Of a stretch of 31,980 nt of DNA, positions 21,713 to 30,296 are shown one piece after another. The stretch is from CAMNAO01 sp045605145 (lineage in GTDB: Bacteria; Bacillota; Clostridia; Oscillospirales; Oscillospiraceae): NCBI GenBank assembly GCA_045605145.1, contig JAZUPH010000008.1, positions 1-31,980 of the forward strand. Reading direction: 5' to 3'. How positions within the stretch are numbered: the first letter of the stretch is position 1; each line of letters begins with the position of its first letter. Below the pieces are notes generated by a model. That model did not search any database. It was not told the DNA's origin and was given only the letters and a program-made list of their open reading frames with translations. The position numbers and the translations under genes were made by a program.

Positions 21713-22441
21713 TTATCTCACGCGGACGATGCAGGTGGCGGTTACGCCCTCCACCGTGACGGTCAGATAGGCGGTGCCGGTGCCCATGCCGGTGATCTTG
21801 CCGGACTGCAGTACCACGAGAACGCTGGTGTTGGACGATGCCCAAACCGCGGTGCCAGCCACATCCAGCATCTTGCTCTCCGGAACCACGGAGTAGGACA
21901 GCTCATAAGACTGGCCAAGCGGTACACTGATGTCGTAGTCGATGGTGTCGTCGTTGCCGATGTAGGCGCTGAGCTCTTCACCGCGGGCGTTGAGCATTTT
22001 TACAGATTCGATTGGTATCTCCACGGTGGAACCGGCCTCGGGAACGGCGGGCTCGTCTTCTCCTTCTCCTTCTCCCTCGCCCTCGGTCTCGGCTTCCGCT
22101 TCTGCCTGGGCGTCCTTCTCGGCCTGTATCTCATCGGCCTCTTTGATTATGGAGTCAATGTCCTTTTCCAGTGAGGCGTCGTTCTCCAGCTCAGCCTCCA
22201 GGCTGACCTGCTTATCCAGCTCGTTCTGCGTTTTTCTCGCATCGGCCACCAGCGTGATAACGCCGATTGCCAGCACCAGCATCAGCGCGGCACCTACCAC
22301 CGTCTTCCATGTGGCGTTGTCCGATTCGGCAGCTTTTCTGCTGCGGCGGCGCTTGTATGTGCCGCAGTAAGGGCATCTGCCGCGCAGTACTGAATAGCGC
22401 CTGTCACAGCGGCCGCATTTTACATCAGGTATAAATCCCAT
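21713..22441 (-). CDS. Zinc-ribbon membrane protein with acidic stalk and Big_2-like domain; function unknown
   Basis: 242 residues. Zinc ribbon at the N-terminus (Cys9, Cys12, Cys23, Cys26), a basic KRRRSRK stretch, one membrane helix (about 45-65), a helical acidic stalk with a Gly-Glu repeat (about 105-135), and a C-terminal domain of bacterial Ig-like type 2 wording: LSYSVVPESKMLDV, VWASSNTSVL, GKITGMGTGTAYLTVTVEG. Big_2 domains occur in surface proteins, so the C-terminus is probably outside. The start MGFIPDVKCG has AAAGGATTGG upstream; an earlier in-frame ATG is not supported. Same plan as 14749-15627. Confidence 0.78.
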   Translation of the reverse strand: MGFIPDVKCGRCDRRYSVLRGRCPYCGTYKRRRSRKAAESDNATWKTVVGAALMLVLAIGVITLVADARKTQNELDKQVSLEAELENDASLEKDIDSIIKEADEIQAEKDAQAEAEAETEGEGEGEGEDEPAVPEAGSTVEIPIESVKMLNARGEELSAYIGNDDTIDYDISVPLGQSYELSYSVVPESKMLDVAGTAVWASSNTSVLVVLQSGKITGMGTGTAYLTVTVEGVTATCIVRVR

Positions 22442-22501
22442 AATATCCAATCCTTTCGCACCCCTGCAAGCAGGGATAAAGATTAATGCATATTCCACAC
22501 T

Positions 22502-22530
22502 ATTCTACATCATTTGCACGCACCAGTCAA
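22502..22530 (-). promoter_or_regulatory. Promoter of the second zinc-ribbon gene
   Basis: Minus strand: TTGACT (22525-22530), 17-base spacer, TAGAAT (22502-22507). The -35 lies within an inverted repeat GTCAAC-N5-GTTGAC (22526-22542). Between promoter and gene is a small palindrome CCCTGC-AA-GCAGGG (22462-22475). Confidence 0.75.
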
Positions 22531-22615
22531 CGGCATGTTGACCTGTGTACGGCAGATAAAAAACCATTTGACCGCACCGGCGCGGAAAAATGTGCGATTA
22601 TTGTGCTGTTTATCC

Positions 22616-22644
22616 GTTGCTAAACGGCAATTTTTGCTGTATTG
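22616..22644 (+). promoter_or_regulatory. Candidate promoter of glnN
   Basis: TTGCTA (22616-22621), 17-base spacer, TATTGT (22639-22644). The match is only moderate. The rest of the 277-base divergent gap shows no riboswitch I recognise. Confidence 0.4.
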
Positions 22645-22718
22645 TATTATTGGTAGTGTCGCTTTGACGAAACAGTGCGGCAATTTGTTCCGCGCAGACT
22701 ATTGAACGGAGATTGACT

Positions 22719-24785
22719 ATGACTGACTTGGTAAAAGATTTCGGCTGCATGGTGTTTAACGATGCCGCCATGCGCGAATACCTGCCGGAAGAGACATATC
22801 GCCGCCTTAAAATGACTATAGACGAGGGCGAGCCGCTTGATACCTCCCTTGCCAACAGTGTGGCTGAAGGGATGAAGTGCTGGGCGACCCAACGCGGCGC
22901 CACCCATTATACTCACTGGTTCCAGCCGCTTACCGGCGTGACCGCTGAGAAGCATGACAGCTTCCTCACCTCCGCACCCGGCGGTGAGGCGATACTCACC
23001 TTCTCCGGCAAGGCACTTATAAAGGGAGAGTCCGATGCGTCCAGCTTCCCGTCCGGCGGCCTGCGCGCCACATTTGAGGCCCGCGGCTACACCGCGTGGG
23101 ACCCCACCAGCTACGCATTTATTAAAGAGAATACTCTGTGCATTCCCACCGCCTTCTGCTCCTACGGCGGCGAGGCGCTGGATAAGAAAACACCCCTGCT
23201 GCGCTCAATGAAGGCCGTTGAAAAACAGGCCAAGCGCCTTCTAAAGCTGTTCGGCACACCCGCAAACCGGGTCTATCCCACTGCCGGCGCGGAGCAGGAG
23301 TACTTCCTTATAAAGCGGGAGCATTATACTGCCCGCCGTGACCTGCTGTTCACCGGGCGCACCCTTTACGGCGCTATGCCGCCCAAAGGGCAGGAACTGG
23401 ATGATTTCTACTATGGCGCGCTGGAGACGCAGGTGTCCGACTATATGAAGGATCTCAACCGCGAGTTGTGGAAACTGGGCATCCTTGCCAAGACCGAGCA
23501 TAATGAGGCTGCACCCGCCCAGCATGAGCTGGCGCCCATGTTCAGCTCCGTCAATGTGGCCTGCGACCAGAACCAGCTGATGATGGAGATCATGACCAAG
23601 GTGGCAGAGAAACACGGGCTGACCTGTCTGCTGCATGAAAAGCCCTTCGATGGCGTCAACGGCAGCGGCAAGCATGTAAACTGGTCCCTTGGCACCGATA
23701 CGGGCATCAATCTTCTCGACCCGGGCAAAACCCCCTCTGACAACGCCCAGTTCCTTGCCTTCTTCTGCGCGGTGATCTGCGCCGTTGATGAATATCAGGA
23801 GCTGCTTCGCATCAGCGCGGCCTACTGCGGCAACGACCTGCGCCTCGGCGCGAATGAAGCGCCGCCGGCCATCATTTCGGTCTTCGTGGGTGATGAGCTG
23901 GATGCGATACTCAAGGCCATTGAGCGGGGCAAGCACTACAATCAGGTGGAAAATGCCGAGCTGAGGATCGGCGTGGACACCCTGCCCCCCATTCCCAAGG
24001 ATTCCACCGACCGCAACCGCACGGCGACCTTTGCCTTCACCGGAAACCGGTTTGAGTTCCGTATGCCCGGTTCATCCTCTTCCGTGTCTGACGCCTGTAC
24101 CATGCTCAACACCATCGTGGCCGAGAGTATCAGCCGCTTTGCCGATGAGCTTGAGGGTGCCGAGGATTTCCAGACGGCTCTTAACCAGCTTTTGAAGCGG
24201 GAGATGAAAAAACGCCGCCGCATAATCTTCAACGGCAATGGCTACGCGCCCCAGTGGGCGGATGAGGCTGCCGGACGCAGCCTTTCCATCCTGCGCACTA
24301 CGGCGGATGCCGTGCCCCACCTGATGGATGAGAAGAATGTGGCCGTCATGGCAAAGCAGGGGATTTATACCAAAACTGAGCTTGCGGCCAACTGCTCCAT
24401 CCTGCTGGATGCCTACTGCAAGAAGCTGAGGATCGAGGCGCTGACCATGCTGGACATGGCCCGCCGTGATATTCTGCCCACCGCCATTGCCGCCCAGGAG
24501 AAGCTGGCTGCCGCGATCAATGCCAAGACCGCCGCCTGCCCCGGCATCTCCGTGCGCACAGAGAGCGGCCTTATGATGCGCATCTGCGCTTTGACCGAGG
24601 CGATTTCCGATGCGGTGGATGAGCTGGCACGCGTCACCGCGGACGCAAAGTGCGCCGATGATTTCCGCGACAGCGTGATCCCGGCCATGAACGCGCTGCG
24701 CCGCGCTGCCGATGAGCTGGAATGTGTTGTTGCCGCACGGGATTGGCCATTCCCCACATACGCTAACCTGCTTTACAGATACTGA
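22719..24785 (+). CDS. glnN: Glutamine synthetase type III
   Basis: 688 residues, the large GSIII length (GSI is ~450). Makes glutamine from glutamate, ammonia and ATP in the cytoplasm. Seen in order: the GSIII-specific N-terminal FNDAAMREYLPEETYRRLK, HWFQPLTG, KGESDASSFPSGG, the metal/glutamate site GAEQEYFL, AKTEHNEAAPAQHELAP, NGSGKHVNWSLG, and FTGNRFEFRMPGSS. The C-terminal extension (~480-688) is helical. CGGAGA lies six bases before ATG 22719; the in-frame TTG two codons earlier is too close. The DUF554 gene follows after 20 bases, so they are probably one operon. Confidence 0.96.
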   Translation: MTDLVKDFGCMVFNDAAMREYLPEETYRRLKMTIDEGEPLDTSLANSVAEGMKCWATQRGATHYTHWFQPLTGVTAEKHDSFLTSAPGGEAILTFSGKALIKGESDASSFPSGGLRATFEARGYTAWDPTSYAFIKENTLCIPTAFCSYGGEALDKKTPLLRSMKAVEKQAKRLLKLFGTPANRVYPTAGAEQEYFLIKREHYTARRDLLFTGRTLYGAMPPKGQELDDFYYGALETQVSDYMKDLNRELWKLGILAKTEHNEAAPAQHELAPMFSSVNVACDQNQLMMEIMTKVAEKHGLTCLLHEKPFDGVNGSGKHVNWSLGTDTGINLLDPGKTPSDNAQFLAFFCAVICAVDEYQELLRISAAYCGNDLRLGANEAPPAIISVFVGDELDAILKAIERGKHYNQVENAELRIGVDTLPPIPKDSTDRNRTATFAFTGNRFEFRMPGSSSSVSDACTMLNTIVAESISRFADELEGAEDFQTALNQLLKREMKKRRRIIFNGNGYAPQWADEAAGRSLSILRTTADAVPHLMDEKNVAVMAKQGIYTKTELAANCSILLDAYCKKLRIEALTMLDMARRDILPTAIAAQEKLAAAINAKTAACPGISVRTESGLMMRICALTEAISDAVDELARVTADAKCADDFRDSVIPAMNALRRAADELECVVAARDWPFPTYANLLYRY

Positions 24786-24805
24786 CAGACAGTGCGGATA
24801 GAAAT

Positions 24806-25495
24806 ATGATTGGTGTTCTTGTAAATACAGCCACGGTCATCTGCGGCAGCCTTATCGGCCTTGTGTTCAAAAAAGGTCTTGGAGAAAAGTTCAGTGCAGC
24901 GGTGATGACCGCTCTGGGGCTTTTTACAATCTATATCGGCGTTGACGGAGCGCTGGCGGGACAGGATCCCTTGGTGGTGCTCATCAGTGCTGTTTTGGGT
25001 GTTGCCATCGGCACTGCTGTGGATATCGACTGCCTTATCTTCCGTGCCGGTGAAAAGCTGGCGGGGAAAGACGGCGGCAGCGGCTTTGCGCAGGGATTTA
25101 TGACCGGCTCCTTGCTGTTCTGTGTGGGCGCAATGACGGTTGTAGGCTCCCTCCAATCCGGCTTGAGCGGCGATAACAGCCTTATTTTCACCAAATCTGC
25201 CATGGACTTCATATCGTCCATGATGCTGGCGGCAAGCCTTGGCGTGGGCGTTCTGTTTGCCGCGGGATTTGTACTCGTGTTTCAGGGCGGACTGGTGCTC
25301 CTTGCCGGTGCGCTGGCGCCGGTACTGACGGAGGCGGCGATAGCTGACCTGAGCTGTGTTGGCTCGCTGTTCATCATTGCTCTGGGGCTCAACCTCATCG
25401 GAGTGACGAAGATAAAGGTAGCCAACGGCCTTCCGGCGGTGCTGATAACGCCCGTTGTTTTGTGGATCTGGCAGTCCATTGCGGCTATGCTGTAA
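24806..25495 (+). CDS. DUF554-family membrane protein
   Basis: 229 residues, six to seven hydrophobic helices. The opening MIGVLVNTATVICGSLIGL and the GSLLFCVGAMTVVGSLQSGLSGD segment are typical of DUF554 (YdfK-like) proteins, whose transport role is unproven. AVLGVAIGTAVDIDCLI and IIALGLNLIGVTKIKVANGLPAVLI are also family blocks. The start ATG 24806 has only a weak GGAT upstream, so translation is probably coupled to glnN, whose stop is 20 bases away. Whether it serves nitrogen metabolism is unknown. Confidence 0.87.
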   Translation: MIGVLVNTATVICGSLIGLVFKKGLGEKFSAAVMTALGLFTIYIGVDGALAGQDPLVVLISAVLGVAIGTAVDIDCLIFRAGEKLAGKDGGSGFAQGFMTGSLLFCVGAMTVVGSLQSGLSGDNSLIFTKSAMDFISSMMLAASLGVGVLFAAGFVLVFQGGLVLLAGALAPVLTEAAIADLSCVGSLFIIALGLNLIGVTKIKVANGLPAVLITPVVLWIWQSIAAML

Positions 25496-25508
25496 ATTTC
25501 AAATTAAA

Positions 25509-25545
25509 AACCGCCGCATCCTTTCGGGATGAGGCGGTTCTTCTG
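25509..25545. terminator. Bidirectional terminator
   Basis: AACCGCC (25509-25515) pairs with GGCGGTT (25533-25539), with inner CATCC/GGATG. CTTCTGTAT follows on the plus strand and TTTTTAATTT on the minus strand. It ends both glnN-DUF554 and the two-component operon. Confidence 0.88.
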
Positions 25546-25566
25546 TATAATGGTAAATTTTTGGCA

Positions 25567-27222
25567 TCAGACAGGGAAATCCACACTAATGGTCGTGCCT
25601 CTGCCCGGGGTACTCTTCAGGTCGATCCGCGCGTTATGCAGCATGGCACCGTGCTTTACGATGGAAAGGCCCAGACCCGTGCCGCCCACGGACTTTGAAC
25701 GGCTTTTGTCCACGCGGTAGAAGCGCTCAAATATGCGGCTTTGATACTCCGGGGCAATGCCGATGCCGCTGTCGGAAACGGTCAGGCGCACACTGCCCTG
25801 CCCTTTGCTGATGCTGACGCTGACGCTCCCCTCCGGACGATTGTACTTTATGGCGTTGTCGCACAGGTTGCGGATAACGGTGGCCAGTATTCCCGGCACG
25901 CCGTTAATTACAGCCGGCTCGCCCTCAACCGTGATGGAGATGCCTGCCGCATCTGCCTGCGGCTGAAGCTCTGCAACCACCGCGTTGGCTGCCGAGAACA
26001 GATCGACCGGCTCAAACTGCTCCTGTCCGGGCCCTTCATCCAGCCGTGACAGGCGGATGATGTCCTCTACCAGCAGTATCATCCGCTGCGCCTCGGTATA
26101 TATCTTGCCGGCGAAGCGATTGGTGTCCCCGGGTTTTACAAGTCCGTTTGCCATTAGCTCAGCATAGCCGGATATGGATTGCAGCGGGGTCTTCAGCTCG
26201 TGTGATACGTTTGCACTGAACTCGCGCCGCATTTGCTCCGCCTGCTGTTTTTCGGTTACATCAAAAAGCAGTACCGCCACACCGGACAGCTCTCCGTCTG
26301 TTACTATGGGGCTGACGTCAACCTGATACTGCGCGCCCTCCATAGTCAGCAGTGCTTCTCCCCTTGTGCCCGAAAGCGCGCGCTGCACTGCGGACAAGGT
26401 GTCCTCATCGTCGCATATGGTGCCAAGGCTGCCGCCGATACAGTGGCGGCCGGCGTCGAAAAGGGTCAAGGCGGTTTCGTTAATGCTCAGTATCCTGCCG
26501 TCTGTACCGAGGAGTATAAGTCCTTCCGCCATGCTCCCTGTGACGGCTTCAAACTCTCTGCGCCTGCGCTGCAGCCGTTCAGCCTGGTCTTTAAGCTGTG
26601 TTTGCTGGGTATCGATGCGCTGCAGCAGAGGGAGAATTTCATCGTAGTCGTCATTTGACATGGGCAGATCCAGATCCAGTGAATTGAGCGGCCGTACGAT
26701 CTGCTTTGTAAGGTGCGAGGCCAGAAGCAGACACAGAATGACCGCCACCGCAACGATCATCAGCAGGGGGATGAGCATGTTAAGCATCAGATTCAGCGGC
26801 CCGCGCTGACGAATGGAGAGGCGTATGACCGAGCCGTCTGGCAGCCTTTTTGCGGAGTAATACTGCTGCTCCATCAGTGTGGCGGAGTAGCGGCTGCTCT
26901 CTCCGCTGCCGGTGGCCAGGGCTTCCTGTATCTCTTCGCGCTCAAGGTGGTTTTCCATGGCGGCGGTGTCGGCATCGGTGTCATAGAGGACCTGCCCATC
27001 TTCACTTATCAGCGTGGCGCGGTACTCGTCCCAGTGGAAATATTCAATAAACGCGGCACCCTGGGCGGTAATGCCCTGTGCTACAAGCTCCGTCTGTTGG
27101 GAAAGCTGCTTCTGCTGTTCAGCCGAAAAATTGTTGTACAGCATTCCCACGATCAGGATCAGGGATGCCAGAAATACGGTCAGTGCCGCAAGGCAAATTG
27201 AGCGGAAAATCCTTTTCTTCAT
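25567..27222 (-). CDS. Sensor histidine kinase, PhoR-like
   Basis: 551 residues. Membrane helix 1 (about 8-28), an extracellular sensor region (~30-145), helix 2 (~147-169), a short HAMP-like linker (LTKQIVRPLNSLD), a PAS domain (~222-330), the phosphoacceptor helix with His341 in NVSHELKTPLQSISGYAE, and the ATP-binding domain with NLCDNAIKYN, DSGIGIAPEYQSRIFERFYR and GGTGLGLSIVK. TM-sensor-TM-HAMP-PAS-HisKA-HATPase is the PhoR layout of Firmicutes. Its start overlaps the regulator stop by four bases (ATGA), so they are translationally coupled. No pst, phoU or alkaline phosphatase gene is in the window, so the phosphate signal is inferred only. Confidence 0.9.
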   Translation of the reverse strand: MKKRIFRSICLAALTVFLASLILIVGMLYNNFSAEQQKQLSQQTELVAQGITAQGAAFIEYFHWDEYRATLISEDGQVLYDTDADTAAMENHLEREEIQEALATGSGESSRYSATLMEQQYYSAKRLPDGSVIRLSIRQRGPLNLMLNMLIPLLMIVAVAVILCLLLASHLTKQIVRPLNSLDLDLPMSNDDYDEILPLLQRIDTQQTQLKDQAERLQRRRREFEAVTGSMAEGLILLGTDGRILSINETALTLFDAGRHCIGGSLGTICDDEDTLSAVQRALSGTRGEALLTMEGAQYQVDVSPIVTDGELSGVAVLLFDVTEKQQAEQMRREFSANVSHELKTPLQSISGYAELMANGLVKPGDTNRFAGKIYTEAQRMILLVEDIIRLSRLDEGPGQEQFEPVDLFSAANAVVAELQPQADAAGISITVEGEPAVINGVPGILATVIRNLCDNAIKYNRPEGSVSVSISKGQGSVRLTVSDSGIGIAPEYQSRIFERFYRVDKSRSKSVGGTGLGLSIVKHGAMLHNARIDLKSTPGRGTTISVDFPV

Positions 27223-27893
27223 ATACTGCTGTCCAATCTGTAGCCGACTCCGCGCACGGTCTGGATGCAGCTGCCTGCACGGCCCAGCTTTGTACGCAGT
27301 GTGGCGATGTGCACATCCACGGTGCGGGTTTCGCCAATGTGGTCAATGCCCCACACAATACTTAAAAGCCTGTCGCGGGTGAACACCTGTCCGGGATTCT
27401 CCATAAACAGCTGCAGCAGCTCAAACTCCTTCAGCGTAAGCTGCACAGGCTCCCCGGCGACACTCACAAGATGGGCGCCCTTGTCCAGCCGAAGCTGGGA
27501 CACTGCAAGTATGCCGCTATCTGCCGCCGGTGCGCCGCGGCGCAGTACGGCGCGCACTCTTGCCACCATCTCCATCATGCCGAAGGGCTTGGACAGATAG
27601 TCGTCTGCGCCCAGGTCAAGGCCGATCACCCGATCGTATTCCGAGCCTTTGGCGGTGGCCATTATCACGGGAATTGACGCCGTGTGGGGGGCTGCGCGAA
27701 GGCGCTTGAGAATTGAGATTCCATCCTCACCGGGGAGCATGATGTCCAGCATAATAAGCTGCGGACGGTTTTTCTCAATTTCGGCAAACAGTTCTGTGCC
27801 CGTTTCAAAGCCGCGGGCATCAAAACCCGCCGCGTTCAGGGTGTACAGCATTAGATCGCGAATGCTGGCATCGTCTTCAACACAAAATATCAT
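27219..27893 (-). CDS. Response regulator, OmpR/PhoB family
   Basis: 224 residues. Receiver domain with the acidic pocket VEDD at 5-8, phosphoacceptor Asp50 in LIMLDIMLPGEDG, the switch Thr in IMATAKG and Lys in LSKPFG. The C-terminal winged helix (about 130-224) reads LTLKEFELLQLFMENPGQVFTRDRLL...RTVDVHIATLRTKLG...VRGVGYRL, standard for the family. The start is the ATG of MIFCVEDD with AGAGGAAAA upstream; an in-frame ATG ten codons earlier lies before that site. First gene of the pair with the kinase. Two GTAAAA boxes 11 bases apart lie about 90-105 bases upstream and could be its own sites. Confidence 0.92.
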   Translation of the reverse strand: MIFCVEDDASIRDLMLYTLNAAGFDARGFETGTELFAEIEKNRPQLIMLDIMLPGEDGISILKRLRAAPHTASIPVIMATAKGSEYDRVIGLDLGADDYLSKPFGMMEMVARVRAVLRRGAPAADSGILAVSQLRLDKGAHLVSVAGEPVQLTLKEFELLQLFMENPGQVFTRDRLLSIVWGIDHIGETRTVDVHIATLRTKLGRAGSCIQTVRGVGYRLDSSI

Positions 27894-27980
27894 GGCATTT
27901 TCCTCTGTCTTTATGGGTAACAATCATTCTTACACAAGTAAAGAATACAACAATCTCCTGCCTGTTAACAGAGCAGAAAG

Positions 27981-27997
27981 GTAAAATGTAAGTAAAA
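27981..27997 (-). promoter_or_regulatory. Direct repeat upstream of the regulator, possible self-binding site
   Basis: GTAAAA at 27981-27986 and 27992-27997 (TTTTAC on the minus strand), exactly 11 bases apart. OmpR/PhoB regulators bind tandem repeats at one helical turn. A CTGTTAACAG palindrome follows at 27962-27971. No convincing -35/-10 pair was found, as is common for activator-dependent promoters. Confidence 0.4.
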
Positions 27998-28010
27998 TTT
28001 TCAATAATTT

Positions 28011-28040
28011 AAGGGGCGATATGACCATCGCCCCTTTTTT
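28011..28040 (-). terminator. Terminator after the DUF1015 gene
   Basis: AAGGGGCGAT (28011-28020) pairs with ATCGCCCCTT (28027-28036), loop ATGACC. On the minus strand TTAAATTATT follows; TTTTTT follows on the plus strand, but no plus-strand gene ends here. Confidence 0.85.
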
Positions 28041-28044
28041 GTGC

Positions 28045-29253
28045 TTATATTATGCCCCGCGCTTCAAGATAATAGCGTTTCTCACGGGCAGAGCCGATGG
28101 AAAAACACTTGCGCGGGAAGATTCGCCCGCTGTCCGCCGCCGCAAACAGCTCACTGCGGTCAAGATTGGGCATAATGATGCCCAGACTGCCCGGCTGATG
28201 GGCAAGCTCGGCAGTCTCGTCCTCGCCGTGTATGTAGTCGATTTCGGCGCCGTTGTCGGCGGCATATTCATCCAGCAGCTGCTGCACTGCCGCGGTAACA
28301 GAGCCGCTGTCGGTAAAGGCGGTGCTGACACTACAGCGGTTATCGCCATAAATCAGTTCCAGCGCAATGCCGTCCCCGCCACCAAGCCGGGTTTGAATTC
28401 CCTCGGCCAGGACACGCGGATCGCAGGAGAAAACAATGCGGTGGATTGGGTGGAAGGCAATCGCCTCATCCCACAGGCCGCACACCTCTGCAAGGCAGTA
28501 GCGGGCGGGATGCACCGCCGCCTCTTCCTCGGTAAGAGTGGGTTTGAGATTCAGCCAGTGGCTGCGCGCCGCGGCAAGAGAGTGGTTGCCGTCACCGATT
28601 ATCAGTTTTGCACCGCTGCGGTCAGGGATAAAGTATTCGGAAACGGCCTGCGCCAGTTCGCCGGTAACCGCTCTGCCGCAAATGTGCCCGCCGCCCAGCA
28701 TAAGATCAAAATCATACACCACCGGCAGCGCGTCCCTGACGGATTCCAGCAGACGGAAGGCTCCGTCATCGTCTTCCCGCGCCAGAAGCATTATGTGAGG
28801 AAGCTCAATGGCGGCCCTTTCCCGCACTGCCATGCGGGCGGGCAGGCGGGCGATGATCGTCTCTTCCGTGGCACGCACGGCACTTTCACTGCCGGGTGCA
28901 AAGTCGTAATTTTCAAGGTCAACGGCGCCCACAATACCGCGGCGTACACTGCCGTCGAGCATGCTGCGCTCAACATATATGTAGGATAAGGGCAGCTCGC
29001 TCAGCACGCCGCAGGACAGATATTCGCTCATGCGCCGGGATATAAGCTCGCCCTGCTCGTCTTCATCCACCTGCCCAAGCCATGCCTCCGGCACTATCAT
29101 CCGCAGGGCAGAGGGGGAATTGCCGGCAAATTCTTCAGCTGCCTGCCAGTACTCCGGCTGTGAAGTGAACTGGTCACAGGCGATGACTGCCCACCGGTCA
29201 TGGTCTTCGGCGGGAAGCAGGATGTCAGCGGGGATAAATACGCTTTTAGTCAT
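28045..29253 (-). CDS. DUF1015-family protein
   Basis: 402 residues. Opening blocks VIACDQFTSQPEYW, SALRMIVPEAWLG and YIYVERSMLDGSVRRGIVGAVDLENYDF are typical of this family, as is the central IGDGNHSLAAARSHW (DGHHR in many relatives). Some DUF1015 genes in Clostridia sit next to serine-biosynthesis genes, but none are here, and the biochemical role is not established. No signal peptide or membrane segment. GGAGGACCCA precedes ATG. Monocistronic between a promoter at 29306-29334 and the hairpin at 28011. Confidence 0.87.
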   Translation of the reverse strand: MTKSVFIPADILLPAEDHDRWAVIACDQFTSQPEYWQAAEEFAGNSPSALRMIVPEAWLGQVDEDEQGELISRRMSEYLSCGVLSELPLSYIYVERSMLDGSVRRGIVGAVDLENYDFAPGSESAVRATEETIIARLPARMAVRERAAIELPHIMLLAREDDDGAFRLLESVRDALPVVYDFDLMLGGGHICGRAVTGELAQAVSEYFIPDRSGAKLIIGDGNHSLAAARSHWLNLKPTLTEEEAAVHPARYCLAEVCGLWDEAIAFHPIHRIVFSCDPRVLAEGIQTRLGGGDGIALELIYGDNRCSVSTAFTDSGSVTAAVQQLLDEYAADNGAEIDYIHGEDETAELAHQPGSLGIIMPNLDRSELFAAADSGRIFPRKCFSIGSAREKRYYLEARGII

Positions 29254-29305
29254 TGGGTCCTCCGTTTTGTGCGGCCGTATTCTATGTCCGCCGCAGAATA
29301 AATAT

Positions 29306-29334
29306 AATATAATGCAAGCCCGGGGATTAGTAAA
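29306..29334 (-). promoter_or_regulatory. Promoter of the DUF1015 gene
   Basis: Minus strand: TTTACT (29329-29334), 17-base spacer, TATATT (29306-29311). Diverges from the kinase-like gene promoter at 29378. Confidence 0.6.
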
Positions 29335-29377
29335 GCACTTTTCTCAAGCAGCCTGCTAAAATATAGCTCAATACCCC

Positions 29378-29406
29378 TTGCAATATGCACCAATTGGTAT
29401 TATAAT
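29378..29406 (+). promoter_or_regulatory. Promoter of the cytidylate-kinase-like gene, with a palindrome in the spacer
   Basis: TTGCAA (29378-29383), 17-base spacer, TATAAT (29401-29406). ACCAATTGGT (29389-29398), a perfect palindrome, lies in the spacer. Flanking boxes AATATGCA (29382-29389) and TGCATATT (29429-29436) are mutual inverted repeats. Confidence 0.8.
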
Positions 29407-29470
29407 CCAATTAAGGACTTGTGCATTTTGCATATTCCCAATCGCCCTTCCCACGAGAAAGGAGTGCAGC

Positions 29471-30106
29471 ATGAATAAATTTGTAGTAACCATCAGCCGT
29501 GAATTCGGCAGCGGCGGCCGCCTGATCGGCGAGAAGCTCGCGCTTAGACTGGGGATCCCCTTCTATGACCGCGCCATTATCGACATGGCATCGGAGAAGA
29601 GCGGCCTTTCCCCGGATTTCATCGAAAAGTCGGAGGAGCGCGCTTCCAACAGCTTCCTTTACAATCTGTCCAGTTATATGTACAGCCACACGGATACCGA
29701 CCGTGCATCTTTCACCGCGCAGTATGAAATGCCCATCAATGACAAGGCCTTCTTCTCCCAGGCCTCAATAATCACTGATCTTGCGCAGAAGGGCAACTGC
29801 GTCATCGTCGGCCGCTGTGCCGACTATCTGCTGCGGGACAACCCCGATTGTATCAAAGTGTTCATCTATGCCGATCTTGAGGACAGGCTTAAGATGATGG
29901 TCACCGCTTACGACGTGCCGGAGGCGGAAGCGCCTGCCCGCCTGAGTAAGCTGGATAAGGGCCGTGCCTATTATTACAAGCACTACACCGGTGAGGCCTG
30001 GGGCCAGATCCGCAATCATGATCTTATCATAAACTCCAGCGTGTGCGGCATCAACGGTGCGGTGGATGTTATAATCGCCTACCTGAAGGCCGCCGGAAAG
30101 CTGTAA
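29471..30106 (+). CDS. Cytidylate kinase-like protein
   Basis: 211 residues. The N-terminus VVTISREFGSGGRLIGEKLALRLGIPFYDRAII is the signature of the Cytidylate_kin2 (AAA_26) family: a P-loop variant GSGG, then the YDR motif. CVIVGRCADYLLRD and VFIYADLEDRLKMM match the following family blocks. The family is related to CMP kinase, but many members are of unproven substrate, and the housekeeping cmk is a different, longer-known type. Start ATG 29471 has AAAGGAG ten bases upstream. Monocistronic. Confidence 0.88.
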   Translation: MNKFVVTISREFGSGGRLIGEKLALRLGIPFYDRAIIDMASEKSGLSPDFIEKSEERASNSFLYNLSSYMYSHTDTDRASFTAQYEMPINDKAFFSQASIITDLAQKGNCVIVGRCADYLLRDNPDCIKVFIYADLEDRLKMMVTAYDVPEAEAPARLSKLDKGRAYYYKHYTGEAWGQIRNHDLIINSSVCGINGAVDVIIAYLKAAGKL

Positions 30107-30140
30107 TTCCGCTATTCGGGAATATTGCGCAGACTTTGGA

Positions 30141-30172
30141 ACAGCCCCGGATTTCCCGGGGCTGTGTTTTTT
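30141..30172 (+). terminator. Terminator after the cytidylate-kinase-like gene
   Basis: ACAGCCCCGG (30141-30150) pairs with CCGGGGCTGT (30156-30165), loop ATTTC, followed by GTTTTTT. Confidence 0.94.
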
Positions 30173-30296
30173 GCTCTGCTGCCGGGACAAGTGGCGCCTG
30201 CAGGGAGCGTCCCGCGTGGTTTTTCGTCACTGTGACTATGTGCAAAATGACATTGCCCGATAAAATATTGCCCACTATGGAGAGAAGTTTTTTGTG

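Noticed and set aside
28021..28989. Plus-strand frame opposite the DUF1015 gene
   Set aside because: Begins inside a terminator loop; antisense to a family-matched gene.
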